A stretch of DNA of 15,223 bases from a bacterium UBP8_UBA6595 (GTDB lineage Bacteria; Margulisbacteria; Marinamargulisbacteria; UBA6595), in the NCBI GenBank assembly GCA_002433595.1, contig DJIL01000005.1:1-15223 (forward strand), read 5' to 3'. The notes beneath the pieces were generated by a model. The model worked only from the letters and a program-made list of their open reading frames with translations. It ran no database searches and had not been told where the DNA came from. The number at the start of each line of letters is the position of its first letter. Position 1 is the stretch's first letter. Position numbers and translations under genes: made by a program. Below are positions 15,149 through 15,223 of this stretch, piece after piece.

Positions 15149-15170
15149 GCAATCAAATTCACTAAATTAT

Positions 15171-15176
15171 AAGGAG
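15171..15176 (+). promoter_or_regulatory. Strong Shine-Dalgarno site of a gene cut by the window end
   Basis: AAGGAG lies 22 bp after the prfC stop, so another plus-strand gene probably follows. No ATG, GTG or TTG sits at the normal 5-10 nt distance. The frame beginning GTA at 15186 is open to the window end, while the nearest usual codons are TTG at 15208 and ATG at 15218, much too far. The start is therefore unresolved. Confidence 0.4.
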
Positions 15177-15223
15177 TAAACCGGCGTATATACAGCAATT
15201 TTTTCTGTTGAATACGGATGTTG

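Noticed and set aside
1..15223. CRISPR arrays, insertion sequences, rRNA genes or prophage genes
   Set aside because: No regularly spaced repeats, transposase motifs, rRNA segments or phage structural genes were seen.

Overview
The window is dense bacterial DNA using the standard genetic code: TGA, TAA and TAG all end convincing genes. I could not place it to a phylum by reading alone. Two genes carry DUF4116-type repeats, one of them also with ankyrin repeats. Such proteins are best known from bacteria that live inside amoebae and other eukaryotic cells, so a protist-associated or intracellular lifestyle is a reasonable inference. The presence of dapB and asd shows that part of the diaminopimelate/lysine pathway is retained, as expected for a cell that makes peptidoglycan.

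Layout. (1) 50-2071, minus: an AT-rich ankyrin/DUF4116 protein, likely host-directed and compositionally foreign to its neighbours. (2) 2201-5462, minus: a compressed operon HU -> tmk -> dapB -> asd -> SAM methyltransferase with 1-47 nt overlaps. (3) 5744-6631, plus: a single-domain RRM RNA-binding protein, tRNA-Ser(GCU), a small putative membrane protein and a SemiSWEET (PQ-loop) transporter. (4) 6632-6902: a convergent gap with a 10-bp inverted repeat. (5) 6903-13320, minus: ssb -> addB -> addA -> comEA-like -> DUF4116 small protein, linked by very short gaps and overlaps. (6) 13568-15148, plus: prfC (release factor RF3), divergent from ssb with a structured leader.

The main observation is that three perfect 16-bp palindromes identical to the bacterial parS consensus (ParB site) lie inside addA and addB, about 1.9 kb apart. 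All three are read in the same frame as Val-Ser-Arg-Glu-Thr. This indicates a ParB-loading, origin-proximal part of the chromosome.

The second is the ssb-addB-addA-comEA operon. It joins a short SSB without the acidic C-terminal tip, a helicase-nuclease pair for DNA ends, and a membrane DNA-uptake receptor. This looks like a natural-transformation/recombination module, with a DUF4116 gene attached at its 3' end. The other DUF4116 gene also lies at the 3' end of a minus-strand operon.
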